Origin: Chitinophagales bacterium
GTDB lineage: Bacteria; Bacteroidota; Bacteroidia; Chitinophagales; CAIOSU01
Reading direction: 5' to 3'
NCBI GenBank assembly: GCA_018401955.1
Contig: JAGYJT010000004.1
Span: forward strand, 62,001 to 126,000
DNA: 64,000 nt
Position numbers and translations under genes: made by a program. Under the pieces are notes generated by a model, which searched no databases, had not been told where the DNA came from, and saw only the letters and a list, made by a program, of their open reading frames with translations. This document shows, in pieces, positions 9,074 to 19,408 of the stretch. Within the stretch, counting starts at the first letter, position 1, and each line of letters starts with the position of its first letter.

Positions 9074-9640
9074 ATGAAGACTACATCTGCTCTTATTTTG
9101 ATTGTTGCCTTTTTCGTATCCATATCTGCATCTGCCCAAACTAAGGTAGCTGGCGTAACGGTACCTAATACCTTTACTGCTGGCAGTACAACACTAGTAA
9201 TTAATGGTGCGGGGCTACGCGAAAAGTATTGGTTTGACCTTTATGTGGGCGCATTGTATGTTCAGGCAAAAAGCAGCAATGGCCCAGAGTTGGCTAAACT
9301 GGATAAGCCGATGGCTGTAAAATTGCACATTATAAGTAGCAAAATTACCCGTGATAAAATGGTTGACGCCATTAACGAGGGCTTCGAAAAATCAACTGGA
9401 GGCAATACTGCACCCATTAATGGTAAAATTAAACAGCTACTTGATGCCTTTACCAGTATAAGTGTAGGTGATGTTTTCGATTTGGTTTATGAGCCGGGTA
9501 AAGGTGTATCAATGTATATTAACAGCAAACTGGCTACTACCGTAACGGGTTTAGATTTTAAGAAAGCCCTTTTTGGAATATGGTTGGGCCCTGATGCGGT
9601 TGATGATAACCTTAAAAAAGGTATGTTGGGTAATGGGTGA
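9074..9640 (+). CDS. Chalcone isomerase-like periplasmic protein
   Basis: The 188-aa protein has an Ala-rich signal peptide (MKTTSALILIVAFFVSISASAQ). A single chalcone-isomerase-like domain follows, with the family start KVAGVTVPNTF, then GAGLREKYWFDLYVGALYV near residues 52-70 and KALFGIWLGPDAVDDNLKKG near the end. Bacterial members are not flavonoid enzymes as far as known. They are exported and may bind fatty acids or other hydrophobic ligands. The neighbours give no functional clue. Confidence 0.88.
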   Translation: MKTTSALILIVAFFVSISASAQTKVAGVTVPNTFTAGSTTLVINGAGLREKYWFDLYVGALYVQAKSSNGPELAKLDKPMAVKLHIISSKITRDKMVDAINEGFEKSTGGNTAPINGKIKQLLDAFTSISVGDVFDLVYEPGKGVSMYINSKLATTVTGLDFKKALFGIWLGPDAVDDNLKKGMLGNG

Positions 9641-9728
9641 TTAGTTAATTGGTTATCTGTTATTGGTTTATTAGCTTAATGTCATTTAACCTTTTCTAGC
9701 CCTAGTTGTATCTTTCAATACATACCCT

Positions 9729-10994
9729 TTAGTATCCGTATTTATCCTTCCACAGGTTTTTTAGGTGGGTGCGCATTTCGTTTTCTCGAGGGTTATTGCC
9801 AGGCTCGTATAGCTTTTTGCCTATCAGTTTTTCGGGCATAAACTCTAGGTCGGCAAAGTTACCCTCATAGTCGTGGGCATACTTGTAGTCTTTACCATAG
9901 TTCATATCCTTCATAAGCTTGGTAGGGGCGTTGCGTATGTGCAAGGGTACGGGCTGGTTGCCAGTATCGCGTACCAGCCTTGATGCATTTTTAAATGCCA
10001 TGTAGCTGGCATTGCTCTTAGCAGAGCTGGCTAAGTACACCGTAGTTTGCGAGAGTGTATGCACGCACTCTGGATATCCCAACATAGTTACGGTTTGAAA
10101 ACATGCGGTGGCCAACAAAAGGGCATTTGGGTTAGCATTGCCTATATCTTCTGAGGCAGATATGAGAAGCCTTCGTGCAATAAACTTAGGGTCTTCGCCT
10201 CCGTCAACCATGCGGGCTAGATAATAGAGAGCAGCATTAGGGTCGCTACCACGAATGGATTTGATAAAGGCCGAGATAATGTCATAGTGTTGTTCGCCAT
10301 CCTTATCGTAGATAGCAATCTTTTTTTGCGCGTTTTCTTGCACCAAGGCGTTGGTAATCAACACAGGGTCGTTGGCTATGCCGCTTACCGTTAGCTCTAG
10401 TAGGTTAAGCAGCTTGCGGGCATCGCCGCCGCTAAGTTGCAATAGGGCGTCGGTTTCTTGCAGGGTAATGCTGCGCTGTTTTAACACCTCATCGTTGGCT
10501 ATGGCATCACTAAGCAGCTTTATCAGGTCATGGGTTTCCAATGCCTCTAGCACATACACTTGGCTACGCGATAGCAGTGCCGAGTTTACCTCAAACGAGG
10601 GATTTTCGGTAGTAGCGCCAATGAGGGTTATTTCGCCCTTCTCAACCGCACCTAGCAAGCTATCTTGTTGCGATTTATTAAAACGGTGTATCTCATCAAT
10701 AAACACTACTGCATTACCAGCCTTGCGCGAAAGCTCAATTACTTCTCTAATATCCTTAACCCCTGCACTAATTGCCGAAAGGGCAAAAAATGGGCGGTCC
10801 ATGCTTTGAGCCATTATCTGTGCCAAGGTAGTTTTGCCTACGCCCGGCGGGCCCCAAAATATCATGCTGTGCAGTTGCTGTTGCTCTACCATACGCCGCA
10901 ATACTTTGCCTGGGCCTACCAAATGCTGTTGGCCCACTACCTCATCAAGGTTGCGGGGGCGCAGGCGTTCGGCTAATGGGGCAAAGTTTTTCAT
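9729..10994 (-). CDS. rarA: Replication-associated recombination protein A (AAA+ ATPase)
   Basis: RarA (MgsA) is a clamp-loader-like AAA+ ATPase acting at stalled replication forks. Visible are the N-terminal PLAERLRPRNLDEVVGQQHL, Walker A GPPGVGKTT (about residues 48-56), Walker B VVFIDEIHRF, sensor TTENPSFEVNSALLSR, and the C-terminal MgsA segment ISAFIKSIRGSDPNAALYYL. The 421-aa length is typical. It is an isolated minus-strand gene flanked by repeat-bearing spacers. Confidence 0.96.
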   Translation of the reverse strand: MKNFAPLAERLRPRNLDEVVGQQHLVGPGKVLRRMVEQQQLHSMIFWGPPGVGKTTLAQIMAQSMDRPFFALSAISAGVKDIREVIELSRKAGNAVVFIDEIHRFNKSQQDSLLGAVEKGEITLIGATTENPSFEVNSALLSRSQVYVLEALETHDLIKLLSDAIANDEVLKQRSITLQETDALLQLSGGDARKLLNLLELTVSGIANDPVLITNALVQENAQKKIAIYDKDGEQHYDIISAFIKSIRGSDPNAALYYLARMVDGGEDPKFIARRLLISASEDIGNANPNALLLATACFQTVTMLGYPECVHTLSQTTVYLASSAKSNASYMAFKNASRLVRDTGNQPVPLHIRNAPTKLMKDMNYGKDYKYAHDYEGNFADLEFMPEKLIGKKLYEPGNNPRENEMRTHLKNLWKDKYGY

Positions 10995-11132
10995 GGGCTT
11001 TTATTAGACACAAGACACAGGACTTTTAGTGTCACAGTGCATTGAGTAACGAGTCGTGTGGGGTGTAAAGTTCAGTAAATTTTGGGTGGATTAGCAGGGG
11101 ATAGATAAATCAATAAACTGCGCCTGACGTGG

Positions 11133-11156
11133 GGAGACGTTTTACAAAACGTCTCC
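11133..11156. repeat. Near-perfect 24-bp dyad (ggagacgtttt/aaaacgtctcc)
   Basis: The sequence ggagacgtttt, a 2-nt ac loop, then aaaacgtctcc is a strong hairpin between rarA and the CocE gene. It has no U-run, so it is more likely a dispersed palindromic repeat than a terminator. Confidence 0.6.
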
Positions 11157-11170
11157 ATAACAAAAGCAAC

Positions 11171-11200
11171 AAAAAAGGGGGCAGCTATTGCCGCCCCCCT
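11171..11200 (-). terminator. Rho-independent terminator of the CocE/NonD hydrolase gene
   Basis: Read on the minus strand, ggggggcggcaatagctgcc is followed by ccc and then a TTTTTTG run. The stem closes with G:C pairs, and the structure begins about 25 nt after the stop at 11224. Confidence 0.85.
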
Positions 11201-11223
11201 CAAAGTGGTTGGTGTATGGTTTG

Positions 11224-14199
11224 TTAAAAAACAGATAGCTTTTTTACCACACGTTCTTTATTATCGCTGCTGTTTAGCTCAATAAAGTACATACCCGGTT
11301 CATAGTCATTGGTTTGGATAACCACGTTATCTCTAAAGGTGCCAACGTAAACGTTTTGTCCCAGCTGATTGTATATTCTTACGTTCAGCTCCTCATTGGT
11401 GTTAGCGTATATGTTTACCATGTCGCTAGTAGGGTTAGGGAAAACCACGGCATCTAATCCCTTATTGGTTGCTAGCACAGGCTCATCACCTATGCCTACA
11501 TACTCTTGCTTATAAATAGGTAAGCTGATGTGGGTAGGGTACTCTGCTGAGTGCGCAATGCGTTGTACGGCAATACGTGGGTCCATATCCGTACTTTCAA
11601 AAACATAGCTCTGCCCATCACCAGGTTGCCGGCGGAAAAACTCACCCTTGTTAAGCGGTAGGTTAGGATTTACTTGATAACGGTTGTAATTGCTGCTGCT
11701 CACCAAAATTTTCATTTTATGACCATCGCCCCAGGTGTAGGCTATGGGCATCAGCATAAAACTGTATTCATAAATGCGGCCAATTTCGATATTAGTAAAT
11801 GGCACATCCACGTCTTCTTCGGCATAAGGGTCTTTTTCAAGTAAGTGGCGCGCATAGTCGCGGGCACGTGCATTAACACAGCCTTCCACCACAAAAAACT
11901 CCCTGCCATCTGGGTACACATCCAGTATACGGATAAAGAAGTCAGTATCGGTAGGGCCATCGGTTGTGCCGCCTGGGTTGGTTTTAGCGTATAGTTTCAT
12001 TTTAGGGAAACCGATTATACACATCGAATCTTGAATTGGCTCTGTTTCGTATTGCAATATGCCCGGCCGGTTAAGCACTTGGTTGATGTACAGTGGGTCG
12101 GTAAAATCCATTTGGCCTTGGCTATCGCGGTTGCCATCAGGTGTTTCTACAATCATATTGGCACCGCCATGCGTAATAATAGGATCATCTGGGTCGTGCA
12201 CGTAAGCATTGTAGCCTTCGTCTCCTTGCGGAGGGGTGCCATTCAGGTTTCCATTTTTGTGGAAATAAACGTTGTTCCAACGGATGCCATCATCCTCGGT
12301 AAGCGGAAACCTATCGGCACTGGTCCAGTAATTACCAACTTCATCGTTTTGTGCCACCCCATCGCCATTAGGGCCTACTACATATAAGCGCACATTAGGC
12401 ACTTCCGAAAAGTCGATAGAGTCGATAGCACCATCCAACTCTTGACCCACAAACTCTGGCAGCAATGGTCCATCAAATAGGTCTTCGGCCGATAGGTCTA
12501 GCTTAATGTTCTCGTTTACTCCTAGTGCGGGCACCCTAATGTCAATCGGCACCTGCTCTAGGTCTTGCTTACCAAGCAGAAGGTTTACCAACTGCTCAAA
12601 GCTCAATCGGTAATCTTCTGATGGCACACGCACCAGTATACTGCCGTTGCCGGCAACATCTTGCCAATCTTGGCTTTCGGGTATACGGGCGGTAGGTAGG
12701 CCAATGTTTTTATAGTCGTTGTAGTTTAAGTTATACCGAAACCAGCTGATAATTTCAGAGGTAAGTACTTTGCTCACATCCAACTCATCAATATCTATAT
12801 CGCCAATGTTAATACCGATAAGATCGGCCACGTTTTCTTTATACACCATATCCCCGGTGCGCGTGCTTCCAATAGTTTGGTGCGCCCATGGGCCAATTAC
12901 CAGCTTTTGTTTCTTTTTGTTGCCAAAGGTTTCACTAAGGTTGGTCATCAGCAGGTTGTAGGTTTCAATCTGCCCATCTGTAAAAATATCCCACCATCCG
13001 GTAAGGTGGTACATAGGCACCTCCATATTGGTGTACCTACTGTAGGTACCATTGGCATCGCCTTCGCCAAATTCGTTTACATAGGCCACACTACCATCCA
13101 TATCAACCCTGCCCAGTGCGTTGGGGTAGTATCCTGCGCTGGTGCCGTTGTAGTTAATCGTTACAAAATGATCAATAGCCAGCGCAGCAGCATCAAACTT
13201 GTTTGTAAGCCCGTAATCGGCAGCGGTGTGTATGCTATCGCCTACCCCAGTATCAAATGGAATGTCTTCGTCATCAATATCAAAAATTTGGCCTTTTAAC
13301 CAGCCGGTTACAATTCGCTCACGGAAAACTCCGTTTTGAAAGCCTGTAAAACGGTAGTGCTCATTGGTTGCAACAATGGGCAACAGGCATTTTAGGCCTG
13401 GCCCCTGCGGGTTGATGCGGTGCGCCGCCGCGGCTTGGTATTGGGTGTTGCCCAATGCCGATGCACCAAACATGCCAATGCTACCATTACACAATTTGTC
13501 AACGGTATCAATTACCCCATCCATATCAAAGTCAAATGACCAATACAGGCTATCGAGGATGAAATTGATGCTATTATATCCATCCTCGTGCTTATTGCTA
13601 TTGGTAGGGTCGCTTAAAGGCGAAGTGTCTAAAATATGGGCATAGTTGGGGTGGTATGGGTTTTTGTTCCAACTATCGCTATACATAGGGAAGTATACTC
13701 CTTTGGATTGATAGCGCCCCCTCATATCTTGTAAGGCGTAAGCATAGCCCATCAACGATACGATGTTGCCTACTATATCGCCACGTTTATTGTAAGGTGT
13801 GCGGGTAAATACCAGTGGCAACTGCATAATGTTGGGGTTGGTAACATACTTGTTTTGCTGGTCATCCCAAATGGAGTCGTATACCCATATTTGGGTGCCT
13901 TTTCTTATTAGCTCAATGTTGAGGTCGTTGTTTCCAATTAATCCGGCAATTAATGGCCCTAAAATGGGGTCAAAGTCGGTAATGGTATTCGATTTTACTT
14001 TTACCACTAGCGAGTCTTGCGTTATGGGCAAAAACACATCCGTATACAATATTACCCCATCGGGCATTACAAACGGAATAGTAAATTTGGTCGAAAACTC
14101 TTCGATAGCATCAAGGGTACCATTATTGTTGACCTGGGCATGTAGCGGAGCCCATAACGCCAACAACAAAATGACCGATAGCGACGGCATTTTGAACAT
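11224..14199 (-). CDS. Secreted CocE/NonD (S15) family hydrolase with T9SS sorting domain
   Basis: The 991-aa protein has an N-terminal signal ending near PLHAQ. An alpha/beta-hydrolase domain of the X-Pro dipeptidyl-peptidase/CocE type follows: YALQDMRGRYQSKG, the nucleophile elbow GMFGASALGNTQ, and LTGWWDIFTDGQ. After it come a beta-rich C-terminal jelly-roll domain and a type A T9SS tail (VFPNPTSDMVNIY ... GMYFIELNSS). Family members cleave acyl bonds, often in peptides or esters. This one is longer than the usual 550-650 aa because of insertions and the tail. It should be exported by T9SS and held at or released from the cell surface. Its exact substrate is unknown. Confidence 0.87.
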   Translation of the reverse strand: MFKMPSLSVILLLALWAPLHAQVNNNGTLDAIEEFSTKFTIPFVMPDGVILYTDVFLPITQDSLVVKVKSNTITDFDPILGPLIAGLIGNNDLNIELIRKGTQIWVYDSIWDDQQNKYVTNPNIMQLPLVFTRTPYNKRGDIVGNIVSLMGYAYALQDMRGRYQSKGVYFPMYSDSWNKNPYHPNYAHILDTSPLSDPTNSNKHEDGYNSINFILDSLYWSFDFDMDGVIDTVDKLCNGSIGMFGASALGNTQYQAAAAHRINPQGPGLKCLLPIVATNEHYRFTGFQNGVFRERIVTGWLKGQIFDIDDEDIPFDTGVGDSIHTAADYGLTNKFDAAALAIDHFVTINYNGTSAGYYPNALGRVDMDGSVAYVNEFGEGDANGTYSRYTNMEVPMYHLTGWWDIFTDGQIETYNLLMTNLSETFGNKKKQKLVIGPWAHQTIGSTRTGDMVYKENVADLIGINIGDIDIDELDVSKVLTSEIISWFRYNLNYNDYKNIGLPTARIPESQDWQDVAGNGSILVRVPSEDYRLSFEQLVNLLLGKQDLEQVPIDIRVPALGVNENIKLDLSAEDLFDGPLLPEFVGQELDGAIDSIDFSEVPNVRLYVVGPNGDGVAQNDEVGNYWTSADRFPLTEDDGIRWNNVYFHKNGNLNGTPPQGDEGYNAYVHDPDDPIITHGGANMIVETPDGNRDSQGQMDFTDPLYINQVLNRPGILQYETEPIQDSMCIIGFPKMKLYAKTNPGGTTDGPTDTDFFIRILDVYPDGREFFVVEGCVNARARDYARHLLEKDPYAEEDVDVPFTNIEIGRIYEYSFMLMPIAYTWGDGHKMKILVSSSNYNRYQVNPNLPLNKGEFFRRQPGDGQSYVFESTDMDPRIAVQRIAHSAEYPTHISLPIYKQEYVGIGDEPVLATNKGLDAVVFPNPTSDMVNIYANTNEELNVRIYNQLGQNVYVGTFRDNVVIQTNDYEPGMYFIELNSSDNKERVVKKLSVF

Positions 14200-14398
14200 A
14201 GCGGGTTAATTTAAAGGTAAAATGGTTTCTTTAACAGTGATTAAAATAGTAATTATTTTTTGATTGTTATAATGTCTACCTAAATTTTTGCTGTGTAAAA
14301 GATGTTTGATTTTTATCGATTGTATACCTAGTGAAGCAATAAAATGCTACTTTTACTATGCCCCACAAAAAAACGTTTCCGTTAGTAAAGATTGAAAA

Positions 14399-17300
14399 AT
14401 GGCAAAAAAGGTATTCATGCTGCTTATTGCAGTAATGGGGTTAGTGGGCAATGTTAGGGTTTGTGCTCAAGTAGATACCGAGTTTTGGTTTGCGGCACCA
14501 TTTGCTTCTCCTAATGGGGTAAGTAATTTTCATTTGCCTGTGTACATGCGTTTCTCATCATACGATGATGCCGCTACCGTTACCATTAGCCAGCCCGCTA
14601 ATGCAGCATTTGCACCCATTACTTTTTCAATGCCGGCCAATTCAGTAAATACTATTGATTTATCGCCTTTTATCAACCAAATACACAATACCCCTGCCGA
14701 CCAAGTGCTTAATAGAGGGCTTTTAATAACCGCTACTGCCGATGTAAGTGTGTATTATGAAATTGCCAGTACGTTTTGCGGATGCAGCCCTGAGCTATAC
14801 TCGTTGAAAGGACGAAATGCCCTCGGCACTGAATTCTTATTGTCTTATCAAACGGTTTATAGAAACAACCAAGGGTACAACCCACGGCCTCGCTCCAGCT
14901 TTGAGATAGTGGCCTCTATGGATAATACTCAGGTTACCATAACCCCAACTACCAACCTCGATAACCATGCTGTTGGCGTGCCATATACCGTTACGCTCAA
15001 TCGAGGAGAGACTTTTGCGGGTAAATCAGTTGATTTTAACAGCGGCAGCCAACCTAACGGTACCGTGGTAACGGCAAACAACCCAATTGCTATAACCCTT
15101 ACCGATGATTTGGTAACGCCTAATTTTGGCGGTTGCGCTGATTTAATGGGCGATCAAACCGTGCCGGTAGCGGTAGTTGGCGAAAAGTATATTGTAATTA
15201 AAGGTGGGTTGAGCAGTGGCGAGCTGATTTCAATTTTGGCTACTCGAAACAACACCCAGATATTTTTAGATGGTTCGGGCGTACCATCAGCCACTATCAA
15301 TCGTGGGCAAAGTTTTATTCATTACCTAACTGCCCCTTCGGTATATATTGAAACCACTGAGCCGGCCTATGTGCTGCATATATCTGGCTTTGGTTGCGAA
15401 CTTGGTGAGGCTATTTTGCCACCTATTGAGTGTACTGGTTCAAACCTTATTAATGCAGTGCGCACCACACCCAACGCGTTTGCCATCAATGTGCTAGCCA
15501 CGGCCAACATCATCAATGCTTTTACCATTAATGGTTCGCCTGCGTTAATACCTCCGGCAGCTTTTAGCCCAGTGCCTGGCACCGGGGGGCAATGGGTTTC
15601 GGCTAAGCTATCATTTACTACGGCACAGGTGCCTGTTGGTGGCGTGGTGTCGGTAGCCAATACCGATGGTTTTTTCCATATCGGGGTAATACATGATAAT
15701 AATGGGGCTTCTGGTGGTGGATGCAGCTACGGGTATTTTTCCAATTTCAGCCAGCCAGTATTGTATGCCAACGACACGTCAAGGTTTTGTTTTGGCGATT
15801 CTGTTAACCTTACCACTACTTCTGGATGGGACTCGATATGGTGGATAAACTTGGCTACACTGGATACTATCAGTAACGATACTTCGCTTAACCTAACCAC
15901 CAGCGAAGAGATATTATTGGTTACAGAACTTTCAGGATGCCTGTATTTTGATACCATTACGGTACACGAAAACGACTCGATGTATTTTGTACCAAACGTA
16001 TTGCCAGCATCGTGCTTGGGGCAAGATGGGGCAATAGACGTAGATACGGTAATTGGCAATTGGGGCAGTTATACTTTTTTGTTTAACAATAACCCGGCCG
16101 TGCCACCTTTTGCCAACCTTGCCACGGGTGGCTACCCAATAACGGTAATTGATTCGATGGCTTGCGAGGCCAGCCAAACGGTTACAGTTCCCAGTGGCCC
16201 AAATGGCCTAATACTGCAAATAGACTCGGCTGGGCAACCTGCTTGCAGTTTTAATGATAGTACTGGCTATATTGCCTATGCTATATTAAATGGTGTGGCG
16301 CCGTATGATGTTTACTTAAACGGAAACCTACTAGGCAACAATGCCCAAGCCCTGCTGGATAGCCTGCCAAACGGTAATTATACGCTATTGGTTGAAGATG
16401 CCAATAACTGCCTAGCCACCTGGGATACTGTTTTCAACATCGCCCCGGCAACGCCAATCGCGTTGTTGCCCGATAGTGCTTTGGTGTGCTATGGCGATAC
16501 GGCTGCGCTCAGCATTGTTCCGCAAAGCTGGGACTATGTGCAATGGACCGACTCGGCCAGCAATACTGTTGTGGGCACTACCCCAACTTTTCAAGCCAAT
16601 ACTAGCAGCACACTATGGGTAGAGGCGGCTCTTGCCCAGTGTATTTATCACGATACCATAAGGGTGACGGTGCTGTCGCAGATATACCTAACGGCAAGTT
16701 TTGCGTCTGTAAGCTGCTTTGGTGGCAACGATGGGGCCATAAATATTACCAATTTATTGGGTACTGTGGGCCCTAGTACTTATACCCTCAATAGCAGCCC
16801 TGCCGTTCCACCTTTTACGGGTTTGATTGCAGGTGGCTACTCCGTAACGGTTACCGATTCGTTGGGTTGCGAGGCCAGTGCTTTTGCTGTTGTAGCTGAT
16901 GGTACCCAAGTAATCTTGCAAATAGACTCGGCCGGGCAGCCAGCTTGCAGTTTTAATGATAGTACTGGTTTTATTGCCTACTCAATAATAAGCGGCGTTG
17001 GCCCTTATAACATATACCTAAATGGTACGTTGTTGGGCAACAATATGCAAGACCTGTTGGACAGCCTGCCAAACGGCAATTATACGCTTTTGGTTGAAGA
17101 TGCCAACAACTGCTTAGCCACCTGGGATACTGTTTTCAACATCGCACCGGCAACGCCAATCGCGTTGTTGCCCGATAGTGCTTTGGTGTGCTCTGGCAAT
17201 ACGGCTCCGCTCAGCATTGTTCCGCAAAGCTGGGACTATGTGCAATGGACCGACTCGGCCAGCAATACCGTTGTGGGCACTACAACATCATATCAAGCTA

Positions 17301-19264
17301 CCGCCAGCGGCACGCTTTGGGTAGAGGCTGGCCTTGCGCAGTGCATTTATCGAGATACCATAAGGGTGACGGTGCTGCCGCAAATAAACCTAACGGCAAG
17401 TATTACGTCGGTAAGCTGTTTTGGTGGCAACGATGGCGAAGTGGACCTAACAAACATTACTGGGGCAACCGGTGGCATTGTCGATTATTTTTTTGATGGC
17501 AACAATACTTTGCCGCCATTTGGCAATGTGTCTGCTGGTGTTTACCCGGTTTCGGTAACGGATAATGCAGGTTGTACAGGGAGTATTATGGTGGCGGTGC
17601 CTCAGCCTGATAGTATTGCAATTAATGTTGCTCAAGCTGGGTTTGCCGCTTGTGGTTACGGCACTATTGATTTTAATATAACGGGTGGTGCGCTGCCCTA
17701 TGTGGTAACGGCCAATAGCGTTTTATTGGGCAATGTTTCGGCCGCTACACTTGACTCGTTGGCTCCTGGCAACTATACCATCACTGTAACCGATGCCAAT
17801 GGGTGCACCATGCAATTGGATACGGCCTTGCAAGCACCGGCTTTTGTAAACCGTGATATTTTAACGCCTTCCAATATTAGTCTTTGTGTTGGTGAAAACG
17901 CGCTACTTGATGCAGGCGCTGGTTGGGATAGTATTTTTTGGATGGAGAATGGCACTGTATTTAACACTACCAGCACTTGGCTTGTTGATTCTACCATTAA
18001 TATAATGGTGCGCACCACTGATGGCACTTGCGAGTATTGGGATAGTATAAGTGTGTTCGTGGCTGACTCCATCATCATTAACCCTACCATACAACCTATT
18101 TCGTGTTTTGGGGCCAATAATGGGGCACTATCGGTAGCCGTACAAGGGGGTAATGGTGCCTTTGCTTATAGTTTCAACAATAATCCGATTGCTCCTCCTT
18201 ACGGTAATCTTGGCCCTGCTTCTTACAACTTGGTTGTGATTGACGGAAACGGATGCGAAGCTGAATTTACTTTTGCACTTACCGAACCAGCGCAACTAAC
18301 CATATTGCTCGATACGGTTTCGGTGCTCAACTGTGCGCAAACCTCAGGGTTAATAGGCTATACTACTACTGGTGGCACGCTACCCTTAACGGTTACACTG
18401 GATAACGCTTCGCCGCTTACACAACCTCAAGGCACATATACTGGCGTAGCAATAGGGGCACATACCGTGCAAGTAACCGATAGTAATGGTTGCACCGCTG
18501 CTATTGATACCGCTATAGCCCAACTGGACTTTGCTGCTGGCGAAGTTGTATGGACCAATGTGAGCTGCTTTGGCGCCGCAGATGGTACTGCTGATGTTGT
18601 GGTTACCCAAGGTACACCGCCTTATCAATATTTTGTTAATGGTACCCCAACTATACTGCCCGCCAGCAATTTGGCGCCCGGTAGTTATAGCTTATTGGTA
18701 ACCGATGCGAATGGATGTAGCGATACCCTTACGTTTGAAATTACCGAGCCACCCTTGTTCGAGATTGACTTGGATAGCGTGATTACTGTTTTCCTTGGGC
18801 AGGAGGTTACCTTGGAGCCTACTTATACCGATGAACCCGTTAGTTTTGCCTGGATACCCCCATATGGGCTTAATTGCGACAATTGCCCTGCACCGGTAGC
18901 TAGCTCCGATAGCAGTACGCTATACAACCTTACCGCTACCAATGGTAATGGGTGCACAGCCCAAGCTAGCGTGTGGGTGGATGTGCTAGGGCATGTAATA
19001 TACATACCCAACGTGTTTACGCCCAACAACGACTTGCTCAACGATGAATTTAGGGTTTATGGGCAAGGCTTTGCCGATTTTGAGTTTAAAATCTTTGACC
19101 GTTGGGGAGAGTTGATTTTCCGTACTACGGATGTTTACCGAGGTTGGGACGGTACTTTTAAAGGCGTACTGATGCCGCCCGGAACCTATGTTTACACTTG
19201 TAACTATCGCTTTTTTGGTGGGTACGAGCAGTTGCAAAAAGGAAGTGTATTGTTGCTGAGGTAA
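14399..19264 (+). CDS. Giant T9SS surface protein: IgGFc-binding-like N-terminus, SprB-like repeats, gliding-motility C-terminal domain
   Basis: The 1621-aa protein has a signal peptide (residues 1-24, ending VCAQ). An IgGFc-binding-like region with TEFWFAAPFASPNG and PVYMRFSSYDDAATV spans about residues 25-450. A long array of Cys-containing SprB-like modules follows (SCFGGNDGAINI, SVTVTDSLGCEA), and the chain ends with a CHU-type/type B sorting domain (IYIPNVFTPNNDLLNDEF, FDRWGELIFRT, GWDGTFKG, PPGTYVY). Such proteins are T9SS cargo used as adhesins or gliding surface filaments. Two internal units of about 234 aa are near-identical duplicates. The gene is divergent from the CocE gene and ends in a clear terminator. 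Confidence 0.9.
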   Translation: MAKKVFMLLIAVMGLVGNVRVCAQVDTEFWFAAPFASPNGVSNFHLPVYMRFSSYDDAATVTISQPANAAFAPITFSMPANSVNTIDLSPFINQIHNTPADQVLNRGLLITATADVSVYYEIASTFCGCSPELYSLKGRNALGTEFLLSYQTVYRNNQGYNPRPRSSFEIVASMDNTQVTITPTTNLDNHAVGVPYTVTLNRGETFAGKSVDFNSGSQPNGTVVTANNPIAITLTDDLVTPNFGGCADLMGDQTVPVAVVGEKYIVIKGGLSSGELISILATRNNTQIFLDGSGVPSATINRGQSFIHYLTAPSVYIETTEPAYVLHISGFGCELGEAILPPIECTGSNLINAVRTTPNAFAINVLATANIINAFTINGSPALIPPAAFSPVPGTGGQWVSAKLSFTTAQVPVGGVVSVANTDGFFHIGVIHDNNGASGGGCSYGYFSNFSQPVLYANDTSRFCFGDSVNLTTTSGWDSIWWINLATLDTISNDTSLNLTTSEEILLVTELSGCLYFDTITVHENDSMYFVPNVLPASCLGQDGAIDVDTVIGNWGSYTFLFNNNPAVPPFANLATGGYPITVIDSMACEASQTVTVPSGPNGLILQIDSAGQPACSFNDSTGYIAYAILNGVAPYDVYLNGNLLGNNAQALLDSLPNGNYTLLVEDANNCLATWDTVFNIAPATPIALLPDSALVCYGDTAALSIVPQSWDYVQWTDSASNTVVGTTPTFQANTSSTLWVEAALAQCIYHDTIRVTVLSQIYLTASFASVSCFGGNDGAINITNLLGTVGPSTYTLNSSPAVPPFTGLIAGGYSVTVTDSLGCEASAFAVVADGTQVILQIDSAGQPACSFNDSTGFIAYSIISGVGPYNIYLNGTLLGNNMQDLLDSLPNGNYTLLVEDANNCLATWDTVFNIAPATPIALLPDSALVCSGNTAPLSIVPQSWDYVQWTDSASNTVVGTTTSYQATASGTLWVEAGLAQCIYRDTIRVTVLPQINLTASITSVSCFGGNDGEVDLTNITGATGGIVDYFFDGNNTLPPFGNVSAGVYPVSVTDNAGCTGSIMVAVPQPDSIAINVAQAGFAACGYGTIDFNITGGALPYVVTANSVLLGNVSAATLDSLAPGNYTITVTDANGCTMQLDTALQAPAFVNRDILTPSNISLCVGENALLDAGAGWDSIFWMENGTVFNTTSTWLVDSTINIMVRTTDGTCEYWDSISVFVADSIIINPTIQPISCFGANNGALSVAVQGGNGAFAYSFNNNPIAPPYGNLGPASYNLVVIDGNGCEAEFTFALTEPAQLTILLDTVSVLNCAQTSGLIGYTTTGGTLPLTVTLDNASPLTQPQGTYTGVAIGAHTVQVTDSNGCTAAIDTAIAQLDFAAGEVVWTNVSCFGAADGTADVVVTQGTPPYQYFVNGTPTILPASNLAPGSYSLLVTDANGCSDTLTFEITEPPLFEIDLDSVITVFLGQEVTLEPTYTDEPVSFAWIPPYGLNCDNCPAPVASSDSSTLYNLTATNGNGCTAQASVWVDVLGHVIYIPNVFTPNNDLLNDEFRVYGQGFADFEFKIFDRWGELIFRTTDVYRGWDGTFKGVLMPPGTYVYTCNYRFFGGYEQLQKGSVLLLR
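16215..17440 (+). repeat. In-frame tandem duplication (702-bp offset) inside the giant surface protein gene
   Basis: The blocks starting near 16215 and near 16917 share long identical runs, for example agcttgcagttttaatgata or its close variant, and gtgcaatggaccgactcggc. The copies are offset by 702 bp (234 codons), and similarity extends at least to about 16738 and 17440. A recent unit duplication keeps the frame. Confidence 0.85.
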
Positions 19265-19280
19265 TATGGCAGTGGCCACA

Positions 19281-19320
19281 AAAACAGAAGCCCACCGGTT
19301 AGGGCTGGGCTTCTGTTTTA
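19281..19320. terminator. Bidirectional rho-independent terminator
   Basis: The stem aaaacagaagccca/tgggcttctgtttt has an 11-nt loop and T-runs on both strands. It lies just after the plus-strand giant gene and can also serve the convergent minus-strand hydrolase, whose stop is about 90 nt away. Confidence 0.85.
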
Positions 19321-19408
19321 GATGCTAGCGGTCTAGAATGGCTTGGCACCCGTTTTTCCGTATACGCCTTTTACTGCACGGTTGGTAAGTACTATTACGC
19401 ACATACAC

